From positions 1 to 10,294 of the forward strand of contig CAYPHA010000113.1 in assembly GCA_964410215.1 (NCBI GenBank): a DNA stretch of 10,294 bases. Direction: 5' to 3'. Shown one piece after another: positions 1 through 5,707 of the stretch (position 1 is the stretch's first letter; each line of letters begins with the position of its first letter). Source of the stretch: CAYPHA01 sp964410215. Lineage in GTDB: Bacteria > Calditrichota > Calditrichia > Calditrichales > CAYPHA01. The notes below the pieces were generated by a model. That model saw only the letters and a list, made by a program, of their open reading frames with translations. It did no database searches and was not told the origin of the DNA. The translations under genes and the position numbers were made by a program.

Positions 1-122
1 TGCTTCATAACATATCCATACTGCTAATCTTCTCATGATTTTGGGCGTACCACTCCCTTTATTCTTTATTAACAACAGTCACCAGGTTTTTCAAAGAGCA
101 GTGTTGCCCCTGCCAGGCCAGT
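1..122. other. Gene-free left flank, possible ori end of the IS91-like element
   Basis: No coding region is supported here. In IS91-family elements the replication-origin end lies just downstream of the transposase stop codon, so on this minus-strand element it should fall in or left of this stretch. Bases about 92-120 are GC-richer than their surroundings and could form a weak hairpin, but I see no convincing stem. The family's usual target tetranucleotides (GAAC or CAAG, here GTTC or CTTG on the plus strand) do not occur in 1-122, so the true end may be outside the window. Confidence 0.3.
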
Positions 123-1205
123 TTAAGCTGTTTTGGGAATGGGCAGCCGGAATCCGGAGGGCAGAGCAACCTGTACAATCTTCATTTGCGCCCCACAACA
201 GGGACAGGTAATCTTCTTAGGCTGTTTTTTTATGGCCTCCCCAAAAGCAGGAGTTATGCGATACACGTATTGAATTAATCTTATCAGCCGTTTGCAGTTG
301 GGGTGGAGGAATCCGAAATTTCTGGCCCTTCTGAATCCTTTTGGCAGCACCTGGCGGATAATGAGCCAGATAAAATCGACCGCCGGCATGGTTTTAAAAT
401 TCCAGGTATTGGTTTTATTGTTTTTATATTTGAACGTAACCTGACCGTTTTTAGATGATACAATGTTTTTTTCACTGATGACGCCGCGATAGAGGTATTG
501 CCCCAAATAAAGCAGTGCTTTATGCCCTTTCCCCACCTCTTTACAATGGGCAATCCAGTCTTCAGGATATTGAGCGGGGATGCTGAGATTATTATCGTTA
601 AAAGCCTGCAGCATTTTAGCGCGGAATACTTTGGCCAGCGCTTTTTCGTTAAACAGATATTTTCCGGTTTTATTTGCCCACAGTCCCTGTTTTTCATTAA
701 TCGTAGCGGCGGGCATCACGATATGGATATGTGGGTGAACGTTTAGTTCTCTGGAATGGGTGTGCATTACGGCGATAGCGCCGGCTCTTCCGCCTAGTTT
801 TTTGTCATTGTAAGCGAAAGTTTTAATCGTCTCCCAGGCACATTTGAAGAAGAAGGAATAAATTATTCGTTGATAATACCAGGTGATTTGTCTTAGCTGC
901 GAGGGCAAGGTAAAGGTGATCAGAAAATAAGTTGTGGGCAGCAGTTTTTGCATTTGTTTATCAATCCAGGCCTGTGTTGCGTGATTTTGACAATGCGGGC
1001 AATGCCTGTTACCACATGAATGCAGCAAAAGTTTTTTATACCCACAGCGGGCATCACTGCACTCCACAAGCATTTTAAGGCTTAGTTTGCTGCGACAAGT
1101 TTTAATGGCGTTCATAGCATTTAAATGACCCGGCAGAAGTAAGCGGCCGTATTTTTCCATGAACGGTTGTTCGTTTTCTTTGATAATATCAGCCAGGCGA
1201 ATCAT
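123..1205 (-). CDS. IS91-family HUH/Y2 transposase
   Basis: A 360-aa rolling-circle transposase that would nick and rejoin single-stranded DNA at the element ends. Seen in order: an N-terminal zinc-binding region with C49, C54, C64, H68, C69 and C72 (GNRHCPHCQ at 65-73); an HUH metal site in HPHIHIV (H159 and H161); a Y2-type motif YLGQYLYR (Y233 and Y237, four residues apart, as in IS91/IS801); and a C-terminal cysteine cluster CPCC at 334-337. Length fits the family (about 350-430 aa). The ATG overlaps the stop of the upstream recombinase, which points to translational coupling. No frameshift or internal stop is present. The family call is strong; activity is inferred. Confidence 0.93.
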   Translation of the reverse strand: MIRLADIIKENEQPFMEKYGRLLLPGHLNAMNAIKTCRSKLSLKMLVECSDARCGYKKLLLHSCGNRHCPHCQNHATQAWIDKQMQKLLPTTYFLITFTLPSQLRQITWYYQRIIYSFFFKCAWETIKTFAYNDKKLGGRAGAIAVMHTHSRELNVHPHIHIVMPAATINEKQGLWANKTGKYLFNEKALAKVFRAKMLQAFNDNNLSIPAQYPEDWIAHCKEVGKGHKALLYLGQYLYRGVISEKNIVSSKNGQVTFKYKNNKTNTWNFKTMPAVDFIWLIIRQVLPKGFRRARNFGFLHPNCKRLIRLIQYVYRITPAFGEAIKKQPKKITCPCCGAQMKIVQVALPSGFRLPIPKTA

Positions 1206-2110
1206 CGTACATTCCCCCAGGTTATCTGAAAGGAATCCATAATCTGATTAATCGTCCGCTCGGCCCTTTGCGAAGTATGAGTGGTTAAATGGGTATATTT
1301 TGCAGTGGTCAGAATACTGACATGGCCTAATATTTTTTGCAGTTCCAGAATATCAACACCTGCCTCCAAAAGATGTGTGGCATAACTGTGGCGCAGTGAA
1401 TGACAGGAAATATTCTTTTTGAAATTAAGTTCGGTCACTACCTTTTTCATGGCGCTTTGCACCCCGCTGCGTTCTAAATGGGATTCCGTCAGGTGGGCGT
1501 TTTTAAGACCGCGTTTACGATTAGGAAAGATTAATACCGGGTGTTTATGTACCAGCCAGAATCGTCTGAGCAGATGAAGCGTATTAACAGGCAGGGGCAC
1601 GAGGCGGTCCTTATTGCCTTTTGAATCACGAATATGCACTCTTTGGGTTTTATCGTCGATGTCACCGACCTGCAGCTGGAGACCCTCGCTAAGGCGCAGC
1701 CCCATGCTGTAAATGGTAAAGAAAAACACACGGTAGCTTAGCTTACGTGTCGCTCCGACAAGTTGGTTTACTTCATCGATGGATAGAATATCAGGAATCC
1801 GTTTTACCTTCGGCGACCTGATAACGGGGATATTATGCCATTCCTTTTGTAGTACATGGGTATAGAAGAATTTTAAGCCGTATAAATCGAGTTTGACGGT
1901 ACTCCAGGAAGCGTTTTGTTTAAGCTGATGGAAAAAGTCCAGTAATTCATCATAGGTTAAATCATCAAGCCGATGATTAAAATACGCGGCAATGCGCCGA
2001 ATCCCCCTTGCATAAGCCTCAATGGTTTTGGGGCGTAAGCCTTTCCGTTCAAGATGTTTGCAGTGTTGCCGGTAATAGGTGTCAAATTTTGTTTGTGCGG
2101 AATGGTTCAT
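1202..2110 (-). CDS. Tyrosine recombinase (phage-integrase family) of the IS91-like element
   Basis: A 302-aa site-specific recombinase. The N-terminal SAM-like DNA-binding domain covers about residues 5-90. The catalytic domain follows with R139 (GLRLSEGLQL), a likely K164 or K167 (SKGNKDR), H237 and R240 (HSLRH), H263 (LGH) and nucleophile Y272 (AKYTHL), so the full R-K-H-R-H-Y set is present. SD GGAGGT lies 8 nt before the ATG on the minus strand. The gene overlaps the transposase by 4 bp, so the two are one transcription unit. It is XerC/D-sized and lacks the extra patch that marks integron integrases, so I do not call it IntI despite the nearby attC sites. Its role in transposition is inferred; resolution of intermediates is one option. 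Confidence 0.9.
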   Translation of the reverse strand: MNHSAQTKFDTYYRQHCKHLERKGLRPKTIEAYARGIRRIAAYFNHRLDDLTYDELLDFFHQLKQNASWSTVKLDLYGLKFFYTHVLQKEWHNIPVIRSPKVKRIPDILSIDEVNQLVGATRKLSYRVFFFTIYSMGLRLSEGLQLQVGDIDDKTQRVHIRDSKGNKDRLVPLPVNTLHLLRRFWLVHKHPVLIFPNRKRGLKNAHLTESHLERSGVQSAMKKVVTELNFKKNISCHSLRHSYATHLLEAGVDILELQKILGHVSILTTAKYTHLTTHTSQRAERTINQIMDSFQITWGNVR

Positions 2111-2168
2111 TAAATTGTACCTCCAAATAAGTAGCTGATTTATGGTAAATTAACAGGTACAATTTAAT
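2109..2168. repeat. Perfect 14-bp inverted repeat at the recombinase translation start
   Basis: ATTAAATTGTACCT at 2109-2122 is exactly complementary to AGGTACAATTTAAT at 2155-2168, with 32 bp between. The proximal arm covers part of the recombinase start codon (2108-2110), the spacer and the edge of its SD site. In the minus-strand mRNA the two arms could pair and hide the ribosome-binding site. As DNA they could be paired protein-binding sites at the terminal end of the element. The repeat is seen directly; its function is inferred. Confidence 0.7.
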
Positions 2169-2180
2169 ATGGAATGGGAA

Positions 2181-2198
2181 ATTTAAAGGTGTGCTAAG
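2181..2198 (+). repeat. First copy of an 18-bp imperfect direct repeat
   Basis: 2181-2198 matches 3033-3050 at 16 of 18 positions; both contain AAAGGTGTGC followed by TAAG or CAAG. The second copy runs into the R'' end of the attC site after higBA. The first copy may therefore be the residue of another attC left edge just before the IS91-like element. Confidence 0.5.
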
Positions 2199-2238
2199 AT
2201 TAATAGGAAGGATAATCATTCTCCGCGTCAGCGGCTTC

Positions 2239-2350
2239 GTCCAACACGCGTATTTAGAGGATGCTGTTACACGTCCGCTTTTTGGCTTTGGATTAATGCG
2301 GTGCGTGTCAGCGCAGCTTATCCGCGAAATGTCAGGCACACTTGTTGGAA
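2239..2350 (+). other. attC-like site 1, upstream of the higBA cassette (112 bp)
   Basis: R'' GTCCAAC (2239-2245) fits RYYYAAC exactly, and R' GTTGGAA (2344-2350) pairs with it at 6 of 7. An inner imperfect stem is formed by ACACGTCCGC (2269-2278) and GCGGTGCGTGT (2298-2308). The length is in the range of long chromosomal-integron attC sites. The cassette it would have closed, to its left, is missing; the IS91-like element occupies that position. Confidence 0.65.
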
Positions 2351-2359
2351 CAAAATCAT

Positions 2360-2389
2360 TTGCCATTAAGTTAACATATTTGTTATATT
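2360..2389 (+). promoter_or_regulatory. Possible promoter of the higBA cassette
   Basis: TTGCCA (2360-2365) and TATATT (2384-2389) are separated by 18 bp and resemble a sigma-70 promoter. Transcription would begin at about 2396, the higB ATG, and no SD is visible before that ATG, so the message would be leaderless. This is pattern matching only, in AT-rich DNA. Confidence 0.3.
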
Positions 2390-2395
2390 TATGCT

Positions 2396-2728
2396 ATGAG
2401 TTGGACAATCGAATACTATAGCCAGGGCATTGAGGTTGATATACTTGCTCTTCCGGATGGCATACTAGCACGATATTTGAGGTTGACTGATCTTATGACT
2501 GAATTTGGTCCCAATCTTGGATGACCACACACAAAAGCTATAAAGGATGGATTGTTTGAACTCAGGATTAAAAGTAAAGAAGGTATTGCCAGAGTTTTTT
2601 ATTGTACCATGATGAAAAATAAAATATATATGTTACACGTTTTTGTTAAAAAGACTCAGAAAATACCGAATAAGGAGTTAAAAATAGCTTTTTCACGATT
2701 AAATGAGGTGAAAAAACATGGATCATAA
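2396..2728 (+). pseudogene. higB: HigB/RelE-type toxin interrupted by an in-frame TGA
   Basis: Reading from ATG 2396 gives MSWTIEYYSQ and, after 42 codons, TGA at 2522-2524. The same frame then continues without shift as PHTKAIKDGLFELRIKSKEG and stays open to TAA at 2726-2728, overlapping the start of the antitoxin by 11 bp. The PHTK and GLFELR motifs are typical of the phage-derived Gp49-like HigB family, whose members cleave mRNA on the ribosome. Total length with the stop read through is 110 residues, normal for the family. One base change (for example TTA or TGG to TGA) explains it. The upstream fragment lacks the active part, so the toxin is probably dead unless TGA is read through. A sequencing error is the main alternative. 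Confidence 0.8.
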
Positions 2729-3005
2729 AGAATTGAAGCAAAAAGCTTTAAATAGAGAAGCAGTAAAAAAAGAATATGATTCTCTTGAGCCTGAATACAC
2801 CTTATTGCGTACGATATTGAAAGCCCGCAAAGAATTAGGACTAACGCAGGCAGAAATAGCAAAACGAATGGGAACTAAAACACCAGCCATAACCAGACTG
2901 GAGTCGTCCCTTACCAGTGGTAAACATTCACCGTCGATTTCCACATTAAAAAAATATGCCCAAGCTTTGGGATATCATCTAGAAATACGTTTTGTACAAC
3001 AATAG
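2718..3005 (+). CDS. higA: HigA-type antitoxin with XRE helix-turn-helix
   Basis: A 95-aa protein with a helix-turn-helix of the Cro/C1 type at about residues 29-88: LKARKELGLTQAEIAKRMG followed by KTPAITRLESSLTSGKHSPS and LKKYAQALGYHLEI. It would bind and neutralise HigB and repress its own operon. The order toxin then antitoxin is the usual higBA layout, and the start overlaps the end of higB by 11 bp, which suggests coupling. SD-like GAGGTG lies at 2705-2710 before the ATG. The antitoxin is intact while its toxin carries a nonsense codon, as expected when selection first removes the harmful half. It may still act as a repressor or neutralise related toxins. Confidence 0.88.
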   Translation: MDHKELKQKALNREAVKKEYDSLEPEYTLLRTILKARKELGLTQAEIAKRMGTKTPAITRLESSLTSGKHSPSISTLKKYAQALGYHLEIRFVQQ

Positions 3006-3042
3006 ATATAAGTTACTGTAATTATTGCGTTTATATAAAGGT

Positions 3043-3119
3043 GTGCCAAGCATGTGCGCCGAATAAAGTTGTGGTCGCGGGAAAATTTGTGGCCCGCCAC
3101 TAGGCGTTCGCCGTTAGGC
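3043..3119 (+). other. attC-like site 2, after higBA (77 bp)
   Basis: R' GTTAGGC (3113-3119) fits GTTRRRY exactly. R'' is degenerate (GTGCCAAG at 3043-3050) but is 6 of 8 complementary to GTTGGAAC, which opens the higBA cassette at 2344. The inner stem is GTGG-TCG-CGGG (3071-3081) against CCCGCCAC (3093-3100): eight pairs with a 3-nt bulge, like the extrahelical bases used to orient attC recombination. CGCC (3057-3060) pairs with GGCG (3103-3106) further out. Confidence 0.65.
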
Positions 3120-3158
3120 AAACGACAATTGAATCGAATTTAATTAAGGTGATCTACA

Positions 3159-3362
3159 ATGAGAGGTTTCTTAACGGTCGTCCTGGCTTATGCCGGCTCC
3201 AAAGTTGCATTTTTACTGCTCGACTTCCAATATAGTCCAATTGGTGATCCTTTTAGCGCTAGTAAATTAATGATAGATTTGGGGGTGTTTGTTTTGTTTT
3301 ACTATGGATTTGATTGGTTGCTGGGCCATTTAAAACCATTAAAATCAAAGGATGATGCTTAA
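3159..3362 (+). CDS. Small two-helix membrane protein, cassette-encoded, unknown function
   Basis: A 67-aa protein I do not recognise. Two hydrophobic stretches, about residues 3-22 and 37-55, are likely membrane helices, joined by a short polar loop (DFQYSPIGDPF); the C-terminal tail is charged (KPLKSKDDA). An AAGGTGA SD site lies 7 nt before the ATG. It sits alone between attC sites 2 and 3, and its stop codon TAA is part of the R'' box GCTTAAC of site 3, which is typical cassette packing. Single-gene cassettes encoding small membrane proteins are common in chromosomal integrons, but no function follows from that. Confidence 0.75.
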   Translation: MRGFLTVVLAYAGSKVAFLLLDFQYSPIGDPFSASKLMIDLGVFVLFYYGFDWLLGHLKPLKSKDDA

Positions 3363-3417
3363 CAATACGCCGCAGCCGACCCTCCTGAGGCGGGCGGTTG
3401 AGCACAAACCGTTATAT
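3357..3417 (+). other. attC site 3, classical 61-bp form
   Basis: This is the clearest site. R'' GCTTAAC (3357-3363) fits RYYYAAC and is followed by AA and an L''-like GCAGCCGAC, as in class 1 integron attC sites of about 60 bp. CCTC-CT-GAGG (3381-3390) forms the tip. GGGCGGTTGAGC is the L' side and R' is GTTATAT (3411-3417, one base off GTTRRRY). R'' is complementary, with one wobble, to GTTAGGC, which opens the cassette at 3113. Confidence 0.8.
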
Positions 3418-3498
3418 AGCACTTCAAATGAATGAATATTTTGTTTGATCATTCAGTTTAAATTCCATAATTTTCTTAAAAAAATAAAAGGTGTTTTT

Positions 3499-3723
3499 AT
3501 GACATATAAAGTTGGCGTTATCATCGAAAAAGATGATAACGGTTATTATGCCTATTGTCCCGATCTTGAGGGCTGCCAATCACAAGGTGATACATTCGAA
3601 GAAGTTATGGACAACATCAAAGAGGCAATCGACCTCTATCTTGAGACATTAAGTACTGATGAGCGCGAATCATACCTTAGCAAAGAATATTTCACGACTT
3701 CCGTCGAGGTAAATGTTGCCTAA
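3499..3723 (+). CDS. hicB: HicB-type antitoxin
   Basis: A 74-aa protein with the HicB partial RNase-H-like fold: YKVGVIIEKDDNGYYAYCPD at the N-terminus, then LEGCQSQGDTFEEVMDNIKE and a helix ending EAIDLYLE. The start at 3499 is chosen because it has an AAGGTG SD site and begins the conserved domain; the upstream in-frame ATG at 3445 adds residues without family character. This is the short HicB form without an added C-terminal DNA-binding domain. It would bind and block HicA. It overlaps hicA by 11 bp and is encoded first, the reverse of the E. coli hicAB order but a known arrangement. Confidence 0.88.
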   Translation: MTYKVGVIIEKDDNGYYAYCPDLEGCQSQGDTFEEVMDNIKEAIDLYLETLSTDERESYLSKEYFTTSVEVNVA

Positions 3724-3907
3724 ATTACCTCGTTTAAAGGCTTCCGAAGCAGAAAACCTTTTGCTAAAAGCAGGTTTTGTACTACTTCGATCAAAAGGAA
3801 GCCATAGAATTTATCTCAAGGATAAAACTAGAATTGTCATTCCCTTTCATTCAAATGAAATTCTTCATCCAAAAATTGTAAAACAAGTTTTTACGGTTAT
3901 TGAATAA
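3713..3907 (+). CDS. hicA: HicA-type mRNA interferase toxin
   Basis: A 64-aa toxin with the small dsRNA-binding-like fold of HicA. Seen: an N-terminal helix (SEAENLLLKAGF), the catalytic motif GSHRIY with H31, then a strand pair and IVIPFHSNEILHPKIVKQVF, which matches the family's C-terminal half. HicA cleaves mRNA and needs no ribosome. Its ATG lies inside the hicB coding end, so translation is coupled. The motif is intact and no stop interrupts it, so it is likely active. The pair forms one cassette between attC sites 3 and 4. Confidence 0.88.
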   Translation: MLPKLPRLKASEAENLLLKAGFVLLRSKGSHRIYLKDKTRIVIPFHSNEILHPKIVKQVFTVIE

Positions 3908-3912
3908 ATTGG

Positions 3913-3979
3913 GCTGTATATCACAACCGATTCCACTTTTGGCTTTCTGCATGTTCATCTGCAGGCCAGGCCGTTTGAG
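3913..3979 (+). other. attC-like site 4, after hicBA (67 bp)
   Basis: The R' side is GTTTGAGC (3972-3979), and the R''-side AAC at 3925-3927 pairs with its GTT. The inner stem is GGC-TTT-CTGCA (3941-3951) against TGCAGGCC (3960-3967): eight pairs with a 3-nt bulge on the same arm as in site 2. GCTGTATATCAC (3913-3924) loosely complements GTTATATAGC, which opens the hicBA cassette at 3411. The R'' box is poor. The best support is that TTTGAGC is complementary to GCTCAAA at 5115, the close of the next cassette. Confidence 0.5.
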
Positions 3980-4046
3980 CTTTATAAATATGAGGAAATA
4001 AGCACAGTGCGTTTTTATTTACCTATTTTAATCATCAACAGAATTT

Positions 4047-5105
4047 ATGGATAATGCTATAAAGGTATATACATCCTATCAACCAACAATTGCCGAATTT
4101 ACCATATCTGGAATTGGGGAGCAAGAACGCCGCTATTATCAACTGATCATCAACACCACGACGGGGGATTCAATTTCAAGCCCAATTACATGTGGCAGTT
4201 CATATCAAAAAATCGTGTATCATGCTTTTGATGAGAATTCCAAAAAAAATATGGAGCTATATGTGGTAGATGTTGATGGAGAAAATCGTATTCGGTTAAC
4301 CTACAGTTGGAAGGATGACACCAATCCTTATTTTTCACCTGATGGATTTCAGATATTATATGATTCGGGAAGAGAGATAAGCGTAATGGATATAAATGGT
4401 AATCATCGTAAACGATTAAGTTATTCTTTTGCAAATGATGCATTACCTCAATTCACCCCGGATGGCTCACAAATAGTCTTTTTATCCCAGAGAGATGGCA
4501 ATTTTGATATTTTCAAAATGAATGCAGATGGAACAAATCCATCAAACTTAACAAATACTTCGTATCATGAGTATTATTTCCGGGTCTCACCTGATGGAAA
4601 TCAAATCATCTATCAAATGGATGTGAATAGATGGGATATTGGATTAATAGGAATAGATGGTAGTAATTTTAAACATTTAACTAGCGACTCCACTGAAAAT
4701 TATCATCCAGAATTTTCTCCGGATGGATTGAAAGTAGTATATGAGTCTCGCAATCAAAGTGTCACCGATTTGATTCTGATGAATATAGCGGATACGAGTA
4801 AGATAAATTTAACTGAAAATTTTAATTATGTTACAAAAGAGCCAAAGTTTTCACCGGATGGTAATAAAATAATATTTCATTCAACATATGGAGTATATCT
4901 AATAAATGTAGATGGAAGCAATGTGACACACTTAGTGGATAATATACGTGTCTATTCAGCACAATTTTCACCAGATGGTTCTAAAATTGTATTTACGGCA
5001 AATAATAATATCTTTCTTATAAATGTAGATGGTTCAAGTTTAATACAATTAACAGAGGATGCTGATTTACTGAACCAAAGTCCAATATTTCAGCCAATTC
5101 CATGA
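4047..5105 (+). CDS. PD40/TolB-like beta-propeller protein
   Basis: A 352-aa protein built mostly of PD40 (TolB-type) beta-propeller blades. Six blades are marked by (S/T)PDG motifs at residues 97, 137, 181, 224, 269 and 308, each followed by a strand such as QIVFLSQRDG or KIIFHSTYG and then an (I/M)N.DG..-L turn. The first 90 residues form a different strand-rich start. Such propellers are usually periplasmic or surface proteins that bind protein or glycan partners; there is no catalytic motif. No signal peptide is present and no SD precedes the ATG, while an in-frame TAA lies 18 bp upstream, so the true N-terminus may be lost. It lies between attC sites 4 and 5 and is the longest cassette here. 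Function unknown. Confidence 0.82.
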   Translation: MDNAIKVYTSYQPTIAEFTISGIGEQERRYYQLIINTTTGDSISSPITCGSSYQKIVYHAFDENSKKNMELYVVDVDGENRIRLTYSWKDDTNPYFSPDGFQILYDSGREISVMDINGNHRKRLSYSFANDALPQFTPDGSQIVFLSQRDGNFDIFKMNADGTNPSNLTNTSYHEYYFRVSPDGNQIIYQMDVNRWDIGLIGIDGSNFKHLTSDSTENYHPEFSPDGLKVVYESRNQSVTDLILMNIADTSKINLTENFNYVTKEPKFSPDGNKIIFHSTYGVYLINVDGSNVTHLVDNIRVYSAQFSPDGSKIVFTANNNIFLINVDGSSLIQLTEDADLLNQSPIFQPIP

Positions 5106-5114
5106 GATTTAATG

Positions 5115-5246
5115 GCTCAAAAATTCGCTTAAACACTGACGAGCGGGCTCATAGCATTTATGAATATACCGAAAAACATAAAGTTAAGTGGTATTTGTAA
5201 AGGTTTATTGCCCAATTCCGCTCGCAGGTTAAGCGTGCCGTTAGCC
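5115..5246 (+). other. attC-like site 5, after the PD40 gene (132 bp)
   Basis: It starts 10 bp after the PD40 stop codon. R'' GCTCAAA (5115-5121) fits RYYYAAC at 6 of 7 and is exactly complementary to TTTGAGC, which opens the same cassette at 3973. The outer stem is CGCTTAA (5126-5132) with TTAAGCG (5229-5235), followed by CGAGCGG (5140-5146) with CCGCTCG (5218-5224). R' is GTTAGCC (5240-5246). The length resembles the long repeats of Vibrio-type chromosomal integrons. Confidence 0.65.
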
Positions 5247-5261
5247 TGGCAGAGAGGTATG

Positions 5262-5369
5262 ATGAAATATTCAATGCAAAATATATTTAGTCTTTTCTTT
5301 ATTATCCCAATGTTTTTACATGCGGGAAATTTTGATAGCCTCAAATGTATTGAATTGAATGCTGCCTGA
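5262..5369 (+). pseudogene. Truncated cassette gene: signal peptide remnant
   Basis: A 35-codon frame right after attC site 5, with SD AGAGAGG (5251-5257). It reads MKYSMQNIFSLFFIIPMFLHA and then GNFDSLKCIELNAA before TGA. The first 21 residues look like a good secretion signal (basic start, hydrophobic core, small residues before a cleavage site after A21), but little mature protein follows. The expected closing attC box (GGCTAAC, complementary to GTTAGCC) is absent, and a different cassette boundary, GTTATTT, begins one base after the stop. I infer that the 3' part of this gene and its attC were deleted. A genuine tiny secreted peptide is the alternative. Confidence 0.5.
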
Positions 5370-5370
5370 C

Positions 5371-5380
5371 GTTATTTGCC
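5371..5380 (+). other. Orphan attC R' core opening the PIN cassette
   Basis: GTTATTTGCC is a perfect 10-base complement of GGCAAATAAC at 6109-6118, the R'' side of attC site 6, as expected for the two ends of one integrated cassette. No attC stem precedes it: the sequence to its left is coding-like (5262-5369). It therefore looks like the crossover edge of an attC whose body has been lost. Confidence 0.55.
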
Positions 5381-5479
5381 TTCGCTATTATCATCAAACC
5401 GTAGGATTGAGTTGTATTTTCTTGCTTAAGCTTTGGAAATTGCTAAATTAGCTAAAAAAATGACTAATAGGTATTCAAC
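5381..5479 (+). promoter_or_regulatory. Leader of the Phd/PIN cassette, possible promoter
   Basis: About 100 bp of AT-rich DNA between the cassette edge and the antitoxin start. TTGCTT (5422-5427) and TAAATT (5444-5449), 16 bp apart, could be a weak sigma-70 promoter. TA operators usually lie here, but I see no clear palindrome. The SD before the antitoxin is weak (TAGGTA at 5467-5472). Confidence 0.25.
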
Positions 5480-5707
5480 ATGTATCAAGTAAATATCCAT
5501 GAAGCAAAGACCAACCTTTCCAAACTGATTAAAAAAGTTGTCAATGGGGAGGAAGTAGTCATAGCAAAAGGTAATAAGCCTTTGGTGAAAATGGTTTTGA
5601 TTCAGGAGAATAAGTCAAAACGTAAACTGGGCAGTGCAAAAGGTAAAATCAGAATTAGTAAAGATTTTGATGCGCCACTGGATGATTTTCAGGAATATAT
5701 TCAGTGA
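5480..5707 (+). CDS. Phd/YefM-family antitoxin
   Basis: A 75-aa antitoxin. The N-terminal Phd/YefM DNA-binding fold is clear: MYQVNIHEAKTNLSKLIKKV, then NGEEVVIAKGNKPLVKMVL (about residues 1-42). The C-terminal tail, rich in lysine and aspartate (DFDAPLDDFQEYIQ), is the usual toxin-wrapping part. It would bind its operator as a dimer and neutralise the downstream PIN toxin. Its TGA stop shares GTGA (5704-5707) with the toxin start, so the pair is translationally coupled. Phd-type antitoxins paired with PIN toxins are common and often annotated as VapB-like. Confidence 0.9.
   Translation: MYQVNIHEAKTNLSKLIKKVVNGEEVVIAKGNKPLVKMVLIQENKSKRKLGSAKGKIRISKDFDAPLDDFQEYIQ

Larger units (their letters stand above)
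123..2168 (-). mobile_element. IS91-like insertion sequence carrying a tyrosine recombinase and an HUH transposase
   Basis: Two minus-strand genes overlap by 4 bp (ATGA at 1202-1205) and are transcribed recombinase first, then HUH/Y2 transposase. Known family: IS91 elements move by a rolling-circle-like mechanism, have no long terminal inverted repeats and make no target duplication; a subset carries a phage-integrase-type gene upstream of the transposase. The given boundaries are the minimal element, from the transposase stop to the far arm of the inverted repeat preceding the recombinase. Exact ends cannot be fixed from one copy. Both frames are open and the catalytic residues are present, so it may be functional. 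Confidence 0.75.

Noticed and set aside
1202..2110. The tyrosine recombinase as the integron integrase IntI
   Set aside because: It is coupled to an IS91 transposase, and I see no IntI-specific extra patch between the catalytic lysine region and HSLRH. The gene layout fits an IS accessory recombinase.
2191..2421. 76-aa open frame upstream of and overlapping higB
   Set aside because: It runs through attC site 1 and is out of frame with the HigB-like reading, with no SD and no family features.
2522..2524. TGA as a sense codon (alternative genetic code)
   Set aside because: TGA ends several intact genes here (the permease, the PD40 protein, the Phd antitoxin), so the standard code applies.
4007..4054. 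GTG-started hydrophobic peptide as a separate gene
   Set aside because: Only 15 codons and no SD; kept only as a hint of a lost signal peptide for the PD40 protein.
5160..5261. Upstream extension of the 35-aa frame (start at 5160)
   Set aside because: The extension is the attC site 5 stem read as protein; the SD AGAGAGG supports the start at 5262.
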